DNA from: Purshia tridentata
Taxonomy: Eukaryota > Streptophyta > Magnoliopsida > Rosales > Rosaceae
Direction of reading: 5' to 3'
Length of the DNA: 64,000 bases
Assembly: GCA_003254885.1 (NCBI GenBank)
Contig: QANT01008886.1
Span: 1 to 64,000, forward strand
Shown here in pieces: positions 22,401 to 35,200 of this stretch. A program made the position numbers and the translations under genes. The notes beneath the pieces were generated by a model. It was not told the DNA's origin and made no database searches. It saw nothing but the letters and a program-made list of their open reading frames with translations. How positions within the stretch are numbered: position 1 is the stretch's first letter; each line of letters starts with the position of its first letter.

Positions 22401-25400
22401 TTTTTTTTTTTTTTGTCCCTTGTACACAGGTTATATCAAAGAAGGACCAAGAGCAGTACTGGTACAATCCAGAATTTCTGTTCTGTTGCATGGTATCTTT
22501 GATAATATTTTTTTTTTTGTCCCTTGTACACAGGTTATATCAAAGAAGGACCAAGAGCAGTACTGGTACAATCCTGATCTCCCATACCGCTATGTACCAC
22601 CGGCAAAGTTTGTTGAAGCTTTTCATTCATTTCAAGATGGGAAGAACTTGTCTGAAGAACTAAATGTCCCTTTTGATAAACGATATAACCATCCTGCAGC
22701 TTTGGCAACTACTCGCTATGGCATGAAGAGGCATGAGCTTCTCAAAACAAGCTTCAACTGGCAAGTGCTGCTGATGAAGCGGAATGCATTTATCTATGTT
22801 TTCAAATTCATTCAGGTAAATGCTACCATTATTTGTTTATCAAAAGAACATGTTTGCAATTGAATTCTATTGGAATATTCAGGTGCTTTGGTGATAGCTT
22901 AGGCGAGTAAATGTTACTTTCCGTGCTAGCTCATAAACAAGCTCATATAAGTTTTTATTTTTGTGCCATTCATCTGAAAGATAAAGCTGTTAAATTTTAT
23001 CTGGTGCTGATTTTACAAGTACTATGTTCTGTCTTCCAGCTGCTTTTTGTTGCTTTGGTCACAATGAGTGTTTTTTTCCGGACAACAATGCATCATAATA
23101 CAGTTGATGATGGAGGCTTATATCTTGGGTCACTATACTTTTCCATGGTTATTATTCTTTTTAATGGCTTTACGGAGGTGTCAATGTTGGTGGCCAAGCT
23201 TCCAGTGCTTTACAAGCATAGGGACTTACACTTCTACCCAAGCTGGGTCTATACCGTTCCTTCTTGGGTCTTGAGTATTCCATCTTCACTTATAGAGTCT
23301 GGTTTCTGGGTGGCAGTCACATACTATGTCATTGGATATGATCCTCCAATTACTAGGTAAATTGTACGTTTCCTTGGAATTCTGCATGAATTGTGAAAGT
23401 TGGCTAGGGATTAAATTCTGAGGTAAATTTTGAATCTGCAGATTTCTGGGGCAGTTCCTGTTATATTTCCTTCTGCACCAGATGTCCATAGCTCTCTTCC
23501 GTGTTATGGGATCCTTGGGTCGAAATATGATAGTTGCCAACACTTTTGGATCCTTTGCTATGTTGGTTGTAATGGCTCTTGGAGGGTACATCATCTCGAG
23601 AGGTAAAACTAAATTTTGTCAATGTCTATTCGTTTCCGATTTGATCTCATAATTTTATTCATTTCCTTATTCAATTGTGACAGATCACATACCAAAGTGG
23701 TGGATTTGGGGTTTCTGGTTTTCTCCTTTGATGTATGCTCAAAATGCAGCTTCAGTAAATGAATTCCTTGGACATTCCTGGGATAAGGTAATTGTGGATT
23801 ATTTTTTCATTCATGATAGGGATATATGGTGGCTTTTTAATGACTAAAAATAACCATAAATTATATTTGAGTTGCCTTTTTGGTAACAGAAATGGATATG
23901 TTATCTTTTCATTGGGCTTTTTTTTTTTTTTTTCCCTTTATGAATCTTCAACTAAACCATGGGCGGTCTAACCTAACATTATGTTAGCTGAATTTATTTT
24001 TTGTAATTTTAATTAATGTTAATGATTTTCATTAACTTTTAACAAAATTCTGCACTACATAGGAGGTCAGAGCCAATAAGAAGATTTACTTCAATATATC
24101 TCTTTTTTGAGTAATTTATTTATTAATTTATTTTTATTTATGTAGAGAATTGGGAACCAGACCAGCATTTCATTAGGTGAGGCATTACTAAAATCACGCA
24201 GTTTGTTTCCAGAGAGTTACTGGTATTGGATTGGTGCTGGTGCTTTGCTTGGATATACGGTTTTGTTCAATGTGCTATTCACATTCTTCCTCGCTTACCT
24301 TAACCGTAAGTCATTTCTGTTCACAAAAATAACCTACTGTTCATTTTCCTTCTGGTGCTGCATGTAGCCAAACAAATTTAGTAAGAAAGAAAGCTAATTG
24401 TGTTGATTTCAATATACACTACAGCCTTGGGGAAGCAACAAGCTGTGGTCTCTAAGGAAGAGCTGCAAGAGAGAGAAAGGAGAAGAAGAGGAGAAAGTGC
24501 CGTTATTGAGCTGAGACAGTTCTTGCAGCATTCGGAATCATTAAGTGGTCTGTAAATTGATTTTTTTTTTTTTGTACTTAACTATGCATTAGTCTGAGTC
24601 AGTGTCTAAATTCTTGCTTATCTTCTAAGCAGGAAAATATTTTAAGCAAAGAGGAATGGTGCTGCCATTTCAACCACTTTCCATGTCTTTCAGCAATATC
24701 AATTACTACGTGGATGTCCCTCTGGTGAGTCTTTAACACTTTTCATTTGTGCCATCTATATTGGGAAACATGTTGACTATATTTTTCTGATCCAAGTACA
24801 ACTGCAGGAACTGAAACAGCAGGGAATTCAAGAAGATAGATTGCAGCTGTTGGTTGATGTCACTGGAGCATTCAGGCCTGGGGTACTTACAGCATTGGTT
24901 GGAGTAAGTGGTGCTGGGAAAACCACCCTCATGGATGTATTAGCAGGTCGAAAAACCGGTGGGATCATTGAAGGGAGCATTAATATATCCGGTTATCCTA
25001 AAAGACAAGAAACCTTTGCAAGAATTTCTGGTTACTGTGAGCAGAGTGATGTTCATTCCCCCTGCTTGACTGTTCTGGAATCACTTCTCTTCTCTGCTTG
25101 GCTTCGGTTACCATCAAATGTTGACTTGGAGACACAGAAGGTATTCACATAAAATGCTTTGCTTGGTTTCTAATTGTTGTCTTTATCATAAGATGGTTTC
25201 ATCATCTGAAGGGTTGAAAAAAATTCAGGCTTTTGTAGAGGAGGTGATGGAGCTTGTGGAGCTCACTCCATTAAGTGGGGCATTGGTTGGACTACCAGGG
25301 GTAGATGGTTTGTCAACAGAACAACGTAAAAGACTAACAATAGCTGTTGAGCTGGTCGCTAACCCTTCCATAGTATTCATGGATGAGCCCACATCTGGGT

Positions 25401-27777
25401 TGGATGCACGGTCTGCCGCTATTGTAATGAGGACTGTGAGGAATATAGTCAATACTGGACGAACTATAGTGTGCACAATCCACCAGCCTAGCATAGACAT
25501 ATTTGAATCCTTTGATGAGGTATTCTCTCTCTCTCTCTCTGTCTCTGTACATATCCATACATATAACTATTTGCTAATAAGGTCTTTAAATGAAGACGTG
25601 TTTTCTTTATCTAATACAAATCGTTGAGTCACCCTGTGTGTATCTCATTCATATGTGTCCTCTTTAAAGACCTTATTAGAGAATAACCATATTACATCTT
25701 TGCAGAGTGTAAAAGCAGCTTATTATATGAGCTGAGTGTTCCTATAGCTTTAATACCATAATTGATACTCCCATAATCTCATCTGTCATTACAGCTTCTG
25801 TTTATGAAGCGAGGAGGAGAGCTCATATATGCTGGTCCACTTGGTCCCAGGTCTTGTGAACTCATCAAGTACTTTGAGGTCAGATCATGCATGCCAGTAT
25901 GTCATTTAGAATATGTGATTTTGGGTGTGGTTATGACTGTCAACTTAAACATATAAATAATTATTTCAACAGGCTGTTGAAGGAGTACCAAAGATCAGGC
26001 CTGGATATAATCCTGCTGCTTGGATGCTTGATGTTACTTCTTCATTTGAAGAAAGCCGTCTAGGGGTGGATTTTGCAGAAATTTACCGAAGATCTAACTT
26101 GTTTCAGTATGAACACTTCTTCATGAAGCTGTGTTGCTTTTATACATAAACTATCTGCTTCCTTATCTAACAATGCGGTCTGCCTTTGTTTCAGACATAA
26201 TAAACAGTTGATTGAAAGCCTAAGCAAGCCAAGTACCAATTCTAAAGAATTAAACTTCCCAACCAAGTATTCTCAGACATTTTTTGAACAATTTCTCACT
26301 TGTCTTTGGAAGCAAAATCTGTCATATTGGCGAAACCCACAGTATACAGCAGTTCGCTTCTTCTACACTGTCATCATCTCATTGATGCTAGGAACAATTT
26401 GTTGGAGATTTGGGGCTAAGAGGTTTCCTTCATTTCCTTAATCTTATTTACTTCATTATAACTCTATAATGGAACTGATAATCTTGAGAACATTTGCTCC
26501 TTTTCTGTATAGGGAATTAGTATGACATTCTCTGCATGCTCCTAAATATGTGGTTCTATACATTTTGTGTCGTTGGATTGGAGTTTAGTCCAATGGTCTT
26601 CATTCTTCAGTGCCCTGATAGTATAATCAGAAACAGTTAACATTTTATCATCTAGTTCTAATTCAAACCCATGGTGAATGATCTTTGACATCCTTAGTCA
26701 AACAAGAGGCTAGATCAAAAGCTCTTTTGCATGGAGGCAATTGAATTTAATGGATTTTTAAATTCTATAATACTTGGTTTTTCTTAACCCTTTTGCATAG
26801 ATATCTATCTGTTCTCTCTGTGACATGATTCTTTTTCTCTTTACAGGGAGACCCAGCAGGATTTATTAAATGCCATGGGATCCATGTATGCAGCAATCCT
26901 ATTTAGTGGAATCACCAATGCCACTGCTGTACAACCTGTAGTTTCTATTGAAAGATTTGTCTCATATCGAGAAAGAGCTGCCGGGATGTACTCAGCTTTA
27001 CCATTTGCATTTGCTCAGGTTTACCTTTATTATGTTAAACCCACTTTTCTAAATACCCTGGTATTCCTAAAGGTTATCTTATGTATTGATCTTGTGTGCA
27101 GGTCGTAATAGAGTTCCCTTACGTGTTTGCACAAGCAATTATCTACTGCACAATTTTCTACTCTACGGCTGCATTTGAGTGGAGTGTCTTGAAGTTTGTT
27201 TGGTACATATTCTTTATGTATTTCACAATGCTATACTTCACCTTCTATGGAATGATGACAACAGCTGTCACACCAAATCATAATGTGGCTGCCATAATTG
27301 CTGCTCCATTTTATATGTTATGGAACCTTTTTAGTGGCTTTATGATTCCTCACAAGGTAATGGAAGCGACTGCTCTCTTTCTTTAGAATTATAGTTTGCT
27401 TGATCTGACATGCATACCTTAAAATTACACTAATGTATAGATGAAAGTACTGATACATTGAGCAAGTCTCACTGACACAATAACTTCTTAATCCACTTGT
27501 TCAGAGAATTCCAATATGGTGGAGATGGTATTACTGGGCAAACCCTGTGGCCTGGAGTCTGTATGGCCTCTTAGTTTCACAGTATGGTGACAATGATAGT
27601 CTTTTGAAGCTAGCAGATGGAAATCATACCATGCCTATAAGGCAGTTTCTCAAAGTCGTATTCGGTTACAGGCATGATTTTCTGAGTATAGCTGGCATTA
27701 TGGTGGTTGGTTTCTGCGTGTTTTTTGCAATCATTTTTGCCTTTGCCATAAAATCATTCAACTTCCAAAGGAGATGA
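19442..27777 (+). CDS. ABCG32: Full-size PDR-type ABC transporter, ABCG32/PEC1 orthologue (24 exons)
   Basis: Plasma-membrane exporter needed in Arabidopsis for delivery of cutin precursors and a sealed cuticle. Twenty-four exons join in frame to 1420 aa, the length I recall for Arabidopsis ABCG32: 19442-19716, 20043-20163, 20297-20385, 20475-20559, 20862-21021, 21096-21172, 21242-21295, 21856-21946, 22037-22338, 22534-22815, 23040-23356, 23442-23602, 23684-23787, 24146-24305, 24425-24547, 24633-24724, 24808-25140, 25229-25519, 25795-25878, 25973-26106, 26195-26422, 26847-27018, 27102-27356, 27505-27777. The order is NBD-TMD-NBD-TMD. NBD1 has Walker [10 protein letters not shown], signature SGGQKKR and Walker B VLFMDE. 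NBD2 has GVSGAGKTT, the degenerate signature LSTEQRKR usual for PDRs, and [12 protein letters not shown]. The N-terminus [12 protein letters not shown] is the ABCG32 hallmark. Exon 10 must use the second of two duplicated acceptors (see repeat at 22364). Exon 15 has a weak donor (G|GTCTGT). AATAAA lies at 28055-28060. Confidence 0.97.
22364..22575 (+). repeat. Tandem duplication spanning the acceptor of ABCG32 exon 10
   Basis: Two near-identical direct copies, 22364-22471 and 22472-22575, differ mainly in poly-T length. Each holds the intron end (poly-T, CCCTTGTACACAG) plus the first 42 bases of the exon (coding [13 protein letters not shown]). The true exon must start at 22534. The upstream decoy acceptor (exon would start at 22430) reads [15 protein letters not shown] and then runs out of frame. 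Confidence 0.95.
25574..25679. repeat. Perfect 17-base inverted repeat in an ABCG32 intron
   Basis: Arms 25574-25590 (CTAATAAGGTCTTTAAA) and 25663-25679 are exact reverse complements separated by 72 bases, within the intron between exons 18 and 19. It could be a hairpin or the eroded ends of a small DNA transposon. No target-site duplication was found. Confidence 0.7.
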
Positions 27778-29446
27778 AAAGGCAGATTTGTATGCAATTA
27801 CTTCAGTTCTGGAATCATTGCATGTATGGCAAGTATATGATCAGCTTCACAATGAAGTGTATAGCTACACAATTATATTGAAAAAATAATTTGTTTGTTT
27901 TAGAGTGCGGATAACAGCTAGTAACTCGCTGAAATTTTTTTTTTTTTTTGTGTAAACTAATTACATGATTGAGTATTAACTGTTTGTGTTTACAAAATAT
28001 AAAATGTTGTAAAGCTGCATATTCTTGGCATGTGAACATTCCTTCTAATTAGTGAATAAAGTGAATTCCTTTTGGCATGTGATTTTGTTTTGTCAATTAT
28101 GTGGATATTATTTTTTACTAAGATGTGTGTACTCGGAAGCAACTCTGAAATGAGAGCTAGAAGCTGCACACTCATATCTGATTAATGCCACGCTTCGAAT
28201 TAAAGCTAGCATTGCATGTAGAAGGTAACTGTGTTTAATTTCTCGTGCGCACTAAAGACTATGAATAAACTCACATATAAGAGATAGGAGATAGAAATTT
28301 GAAAGCTTTTTCAAAGGCCACACATGGTGCCGTACCTTGATTTTTCTGTGTGCGCTGACAACAGGAGTACACGACAAGAAACAAGAAGCCAAAGAGGTCC
28401 AACTGAACTGATCACAAAATTAAAGATATGGGAAGCATGAAGCTCGTGTACTTACTAATTGAGAATAAGGTAGTTCCCGAAACTCTGCTCATAAATTATG
28501 ATAATGGATAAAAAGGTCATGTGTGTCCAAGTCTTTTCAGCCTCATAAGTGCACTTACTCCATCTGTGCATTGAAGGGACTGTCCTCAATCCTCATATTT
28601 CAACATCATCTCTAAGAGGGAAACATCTCAGAATAAGAAAAACAGCTAGCTGACTAGCTGATACACATGTACTTCTTCCAAGTTTTAAATAAGACAACTC
28701 ATTCAATTTCTCAAACCGACTTTCCTAGTGTGAGAAAAAAGGATGCATGCATTTTAATATTATTACCTTAATCCACATTGTTGATTGGTTTTTTTCTCTC
28801 CAGTGATTATTAATTAGATATATCTAATCTTGCTTAGTTTATTCTCAACCAAATATCTTAACTAATGAACAAAACTTTGCACATGAGTATAGTATAAGTG
28901 TGTTTCTCATTTTTGCCCTCTATAATATCAATAAGCTATTTGGTTAATTCATGTTTCTCTTTCTAATGTTGAAAGATATTTCAAATTCAACTTCCCTTTT
29001 TCTCTAATAAAAAAATTACATAAACTTGTGAAAATCTACCCATACATTATCCAATGTCCCAAATTTAATTGGCCCACCCCCTTGTTGAAAAAAGAAGAAA
29101 AGAGAAGCTACTCGTAGCATTAATTGTCCTACACGTAGATGCTATGCCACCCTATAGTCCCTATATATAGACACCAAAGTCCCCTGAAAGGTTCTCAAAG
29201 CCAGTATTAGTATATATATGTATTTCTGCAAACAAACGACTAGGGTCAGGACTCAGGGCTCGGAAGCTCTCTCTCTCCTAGCTCACAAACAGACAAAAGT
29301 CTAAAAGCTCTCTCTCACTCTACCCTATTTCAGCCCACAAATGCCACAACCAAAGTAGCTATACTAGAAATTAAGCAAACTTAATATTTCATTTTCAGCA
29401 AATATAAATATTAACAGAATCACTAGTACTACTACTAGTGCTCTAA
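27778..29446. other. Intergenic: ABCG32 3' UTR and GA3ox promoter
   Basis: The ABCG32 3' UTR is expected to end near AATAAA 28055-28060. The GA 3-oxidase promoter includes a clear TATA box (CTATATATAG, 29161-29170), about 300 bases before the start codon. A CT-rich leader (about 29268-29278) follows. No other gene was seen. Confidence 0.5.
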
Positions 29447-29467
29447 ATGCCCATTTGCCCAAAAACA

Positions 29468-31904
29468 ATGAATTCAATCTCAGAATCCTTCAAAACCAAC
29501 CCCATCAACCTCTCCCACATCATCCCACTAGACTTCAACTCCGTCCTCACATTACCCGATTCCCACACCTGGTCCTCCTCCCCGACTCACCCATTCACCG
29601 AGTCCGTACCCGTCATCGATCTACTCGACCCGAGTGCAGTTTCTCTAATCCGAAGCGCCTGTGAGAAATGGGGCGTCTTCCAAGTCACCAACCACGGCAT
29701 TCCCGCGGACCTAATCAAAGAAGCGGAGCTCCAAACCCGCCGGCTCTTCTCGCTCCCCAGAGACCGAAAACTCCGGGCCCTCCGGGAACCTGAGGGCTTC
29801 ACCGGGTACGGACAGGCCCGCATTTCGACCAACTTCGCGAAGCTGATGTGGTCGGAGGGTTTCTCGATCATGGGGCCTCCGCTGGAACACGCTCGCCAAC
29901 TTTGGCCACATCACGACGACCATGCCCACTTCTGGTACGTGCTGTGAATACATATATAATGCATGACCCGCCTGTCAGGTTAGCCATTCTTGATACACTG
30001 TTTTTAACTTTGACCGCCACGTGCTCTTTGTGAGCCTGTAGGGAGAGCAGTGGTTTTTGTTGAGGGTAAATCAGTAATTAAATGACGTTATGATCGATGG
30101 CAATGAAGTCCGACGTGGCGGGTGTGAGTACTGAGTAGTATAGACGCGTGGTTTAATACATGCATGCTGATAATCGAAAACTCATGGGATGATCTATCTA
30201 AAGATTCTAGACTCATAAATTTCTTACATAAATTTATGGATTTCTCCATATATCTGATTATGATGGTCCCAATTTTATAAGCTTCTTATATGTTGATTTA
30301 ATATGTTGTCAACAATCGATTTAAACTTTATATGGAAACAAAAAATTTCATATAATCAATTATTTAAATTAAGAATCTAAATGGTATATGTATGTTATAG
30401 AAAGAAAAATATAACGTATGATTTGTAAAATATATATAAAGTTAACCGCATGCAACACTAGGAGTACTAGTAGGTCCGTTTTGTTCACTATTTTGAAGCT
30501 TGGGTATCCGATTACATGAGTTTCATATACCAATATGGGGGACTGAACCCTTTGGATATGCAATCCTCCCTTCATAAGAAAATTTTTATTGTGTTTTTTT
30601 ATGACTAAGTTACCCTCATTATAAATCAAAATTTTCAATTTTGTTTTGAAAATCTCTTGGTATTATAAGTTGAAATAATTATATATATATATGATAAATA
30701 AGGGTATTATTGGAAAATTGTACAAATTTTGATTCCTATTCCTGTATAAACCAAACATTAGAATGTAAATAAAAACTATTTCTTAATTACCATTCATGAA
30801 TTTTTCGCACACTGTAATAAGAATTATTCATTCACATACTTCTAAAATGAAAAAGGGTATAACATTCCGAAACAATCTATCTTGCGAACCAAACCGGTCC
30901 TAGAAGTTTTGGCATTTACTATGCATGTGATTCTTGAATTCTTATGCAGCCGCCACACTAATGCTTGATATGATTAATTTGGTGGATATGGCCTATGGTC
31001 ATGGAATTGAGTAAATTGTCACTTTCCCAAAATTGGTTATACATAGCTACAGCCTACATTCATATTTCAATTCCATTAGTTTCACCGATCCCTTGGTTCA
31101 TATCAGGACATAGTGCACCTCTCTTGGTGATACATAGCCTTTAACCCAAAGACATACATATTTAAAAGCTTAACTTAATAGTGCAGTTATACTAGTTAAT
31201 GCATGTTTGACTTAGGTCCATTATTCACATATTTGTGTCATTACAAGTATGTCTGTGTGGATTTTCAGTAGTCTAAGATGGTGGGCTATTGATGCAGCAA
31301 TATAATGGAAGATTACCAAAAGGAGATGAAGGGACTATCTGGGAGAATGATAGGGCTAATTCTTGGATCATTGGGCTTAACCGATGAAGATCTGAAATGG
31401 GCCGAGCCCAAAAACAGATGCAGATATCCGCAGGCCTTGCTACAATTGAACTCGTACCCGGTCTGTCCAGACCCAAGCCAGGCCATGGGCTTAGCTCCTC
31501 ACACAGACTCCTCATTGCTCACTTTGCTCAACCAAAGCAGTACAAGCGGCCTGCAAGTCCTTGTGGATGGGATTTGGTGGGTGCCGGTGCACCCCACCAC
31601 CGGTGCACTTATTGTCAATGTAGGGGATTTGATGCACATACTATCCAACGGACAATTCAAAAGTGCATTGCATCGTGCGGTTGTCAACAAGATACACCAT
31701 CGCATCTCAATCGCATACTTCTACGGCCCGCCACAGGACGTGAAGGTTTCGCCGTTGATGAAGTTGATTGACCGTGATCATCCTCCTCTCTACCGTTCGG
31801 TAACTTGGAAGGAGTACCTTGATGCCAAGGCAACGCATTTCAACAAGGCTCTTGGATTAATCAAGAACGACCTACAACCTCTACTTCTTGCCGCCCATAT
31901 CTGA
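29468..31904 (+). CDS. Gibberellin 3-beta-dioxygenase (GA3ox)
   Basis: Soluble 2-oxoglutarate/Fe(II) dioxygenase that 3-beta-hydroxylates GA9/GA20 to the bioactive GA4/GA1, the last step of gibberellin activation. Exons 29468-29934 and 31298-31904 join in frame to 357 aa, matching the family (358 in AtGA3ox1). The single intron of about 1.36 kb sits at the conserved Cys after the WPHH segment, as in other GA3ox genes. Iron ligands are H224 and D226 (APHTDSSLLT) and H281 (ALHRAVVN). The 2-oxoglutarate arginine is R291 in RISIAYF. Family motifs PVIDLLDP, WGVFQVTNHGIP, GYGQARI, KLMWSEGF and SVTWKEYLDAKATHFNKAL are present. An in-frame ATG at 29447 would add seven residues; 29468 fits family length better. 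The intron holds a probable MITE. GA3ox genes are usually under gibberellin feedback; I cannot point to the element here. Confidence 0.95.
30473..30900. mobile_element. Probable MITE in the GA3ox intron (about 428 bp)
   Basis: The ends are imperfect inverted repeats: GGTCCGTTTTGTTC at 30473 and, on the reverse strand from 30900, GGACCGGTTTGGTTCGC. Flanks TACTAGTA and TAGAAGTT agree at five of eight positions, compatible with an old 8-base hAT-type duplication; TA alone is also shared. There is no coding capacity and the interior is AT-rich. The superfamily is uncertain (hAT or PIF/Harbinger-like). Confidence 0.5.
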
Positions 31905-32243
31905 TATATATATCAACGACTACAACTACACAAGTTTCAGTTCATTTTCTGTGTAAATGTGAAAGGGCTAACCCACAACTCTGGCTATATATGGTATCAT
32001 AACTCATTACTTTTGATTTCCAAGGGTAAGTAGTAAATACATCATAAGTGGACATCAAACTGCTTGAGCCTTGAGGTTTCGTCTAACAAAAAGATCATTC
32101 ACATTATAAGCCTTAGTAAGTTCAAAAGAAATGTTAACCGGGACTGGGTTAAGATCTAAAACCCCTGCTCCGTACTATGAAACGGTAACTAATATAAACA
32201 ACTAACAAAAGCGTTTGTATACCATTTTCAAGATGAAACTTTG
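31905..32243. other. Convergent 3' gap between GA3ox and LEUNIG
   Basis: Only 339 bases separate the two stop codons on opposite strands, so both 3' UTRs must fit here or overlap. No strong AATAAA on either strand stands out. Confidence 0.6.
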
Positions 32244-35200
32244 CTACTTCCAGAGCTTGACACACTTGTCGTGGCTAGCTGAAGCTATCAAACTGTTAGC
32301 ACTTGATACCGCCAAAGAAGATACGAGGTTGTCATGCGCATAATGAGTCATTGTCTTGTTCTCGGTCATGTTCCAAAGCTCCAAAGTCTAAATTCCCTCA
32401 ATTTCAAATAAAGACCCATTAAATAAGAGCAAGTCATCAGTTCACATCTATAATACTTTTTTAAACGAAATTTGGAAAAGAAATGTAGAGCAGTTATGAC
32501 TTGCCTCATAACAACCAATGATCAAAAGTGAAGGATAAGTCGGATGGAAAACGCATGTATTAAATTTGTTGCCAGAACAGCTCAACTCATGAACGAATTC
32601 CCCTTTGCAACTGGAGCCAACTGTCCACACTCTAACCAAGTCATCACTCACAGATGCTAGATACTCACCTGAAGGATCCCAGCACACAGAATGGACAAGG
32701 TTTTTATGACCCTACAATGATAGAGCAGTTATGACTTTTTTGCATGAATTTCTTGAAAACAAACATGTAAAAACTGCATCATTCTGGTATACACATGATT
32801 CAAGCCAAAATGTGATACTAGTACTGCCCATTCCTAATGATCAAAAATTAATACCAAACACACTAAACTGTAATGGATGGTTCACAACGAACCTGTAATT
32901 TAAGCCTGCAGACTTGGGTCTCTACATCAAGTACGGATACAAAATTATCTGCTGCAGCTGCAAGATTCCTTCCATGACGAGGTTGAAACCTCATATGAGT
33001 TGCACCACCCTGACAAAAATAGGGGGAATATTATTAAATCCCCATGACAACTGAGAAACATAATTCTTTTATTCTATATAGTGCAGAAAATAAATACCAT
33101 GTTTCTATACCTTGAAAACTCCAGCACAACTACCATTCTTGATACTCCAGTATCTTATCTCACTGTTGTTATCACAAGAGCAGAGAAGGTCTTCTTTACT
33201 AGGGTGAAAATCCAGTGACATGACAGTTGTAGAATGTCCCGTAAAAGTACGAAGTGAAAAGCCAGGCTGCACAACGTTTTAAGCATTCATTGCATAGATC
33301 ACATAAAAAAGGAGAGTTCAGTAACTAAGTGAAGACAGATCAATGGTAATGCATAGAACTGGAAAACATTCAAACCATCACAAGTTTCATCCAAAATAAC
33401 ATAATGGCATGGAACATCAGGCCATTTACCAGGTTTGCCATATTATAAAATATCATCACTGCTCCCATATTTATTTCATCTGACATTGATCAGCAATGGC
33501 CACAATGAAGAAATACTTCTTGTTATGTTGTTTTAAATTTAGAAACACGAGCCTACATGATAGCATTCAGTACATGGCATGAACATAGGAATTGAGTAGG
33601 ACAAAGTCAAAGGTCAATCCCCTGACAAGTTGATGCAAATGTAGTTGAAAAAAACAATAGTGCATTGACCATGAAAAAGAAAAGAACATGTTGACTAACA
33701 TTATCGGCATCCCAAACCCTGACAGTTCTGTCAGCAGAAGATGTAGCAAGCCTTGACATGCTAGGACTAAAACGAACATCAGTTATCCATTGGGAATGCT
33801 CTTCAAGCGTAGACTTTATGGTGAACGACTCTGTGCACCACAATACAGCCTGCGCCATAAAAGCATCAAGCAAACATGACTAATCTGTGGTTCTAGAAAT
33901 TATAAAATCAAATGAAACAGTATCAAAACTTCTACCATTCATATTTGCAGACTTTTTTTCTTTTTTTAGAAAACAAGTAGATAATATTTGTATGAAAATT
34001 TCAATCTACCTGGGGTCATAGTGCTTACCTTTCGGTCATGCCCACCTGTAGCAAGTGACTTTCCATCCGATGAGAAGTGACAACATTCAACTTTACTTGT
34101 ACTTGCAGGAATAAGCTGGACTTCCGTAAAGGTGAAGCCTAATTTCACAAAGAAAAGGTTAAGGTCTTCTGTTATATATCTAGAATTATAAACCAAAACA
34201 TACATCTTATGACAATTACAAAGGATATCAGTGTCAGACCAATATAAAAGATTAAAAGTCAGCATTCATCATACCTTTGCTGACATCTGCACACCGAGCA
34301 ACTCGATCTCTAGGGTCAACATCATCATGTGATAAGAACGACTCAACATTATCCTCCAAAGATCCATCATCCACAAAACGGTCCATGTCAGTCTGCAATT
34401 TATAGCCTCGTTACTGACTGCCAAACAGAATGCTAGGAACAATTCCTCACAAGTAAACAGTCTTTAATTCCTCACAAAAGGTACACTAACCGGTAATACA
34501 ACATATAAGGCAAGCCTCTAAAAGCATGTTATGCTGATACCTACTGCAGGAGACTTGGAGGATTCAAACTCAGGACCCACCAACAGGGAGAAAAGTGAAA
34601 TGTGGTTAACATTTCTGGATCCAATGTATTAACCACATTAGTGAATACCTCAGAGACTCAGACACACTGTAGTCCTTACTAATCATTGCAGAGAGTAAGA
34701 AAACAAGGACACGTTTCACCTTTATAACACCTTGAGGAGAAAAACTCCTCTATTCTCTTGTTTCTCAGAAATTGCACTCTTTATGGATTAAAAATCAGAA
34801 AGAAAAGCAACTGGACCCACCAAAGCAACTAACAGGGAGAATATTAGGATGACCAGATGATTTAGATCAAGTTGATGCACTCATCTAAGAAAGTAAAAGT
34901 TTACATATGTTAAACCCAAATGTAAATAATTCTAGTTAAGAAAAAACAATGAGAAGTTTCTAACCAATTTATTTGGTGCTGATGTATGTGAGCCCAAACC
35001 ATCAGAGCCAAGCATAAGTAGAGACTTCGAGGAACCACCATTATGGGGCAAAGTTGGCATAGACATCCCATCTCCTGGTGTGTGAGTAGAAGGCGTTGAA
35101 GGTGAACTGGGGGATGGTCCCGTGGTATTAGCAGTCCCTGAACTATTGGCAGGACCTGAAGATGATGCTGGTTTCTTTCTCTTTCGCCCAATTTGATTCT

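Noticed and set aside
22382-22663. 93-codon forward frame starting in the ABCG32 intron
   Set aside because: It is the decoy-acceptor reading through the tandem duplication; it leaves the transporter frame and is not a separate gene.
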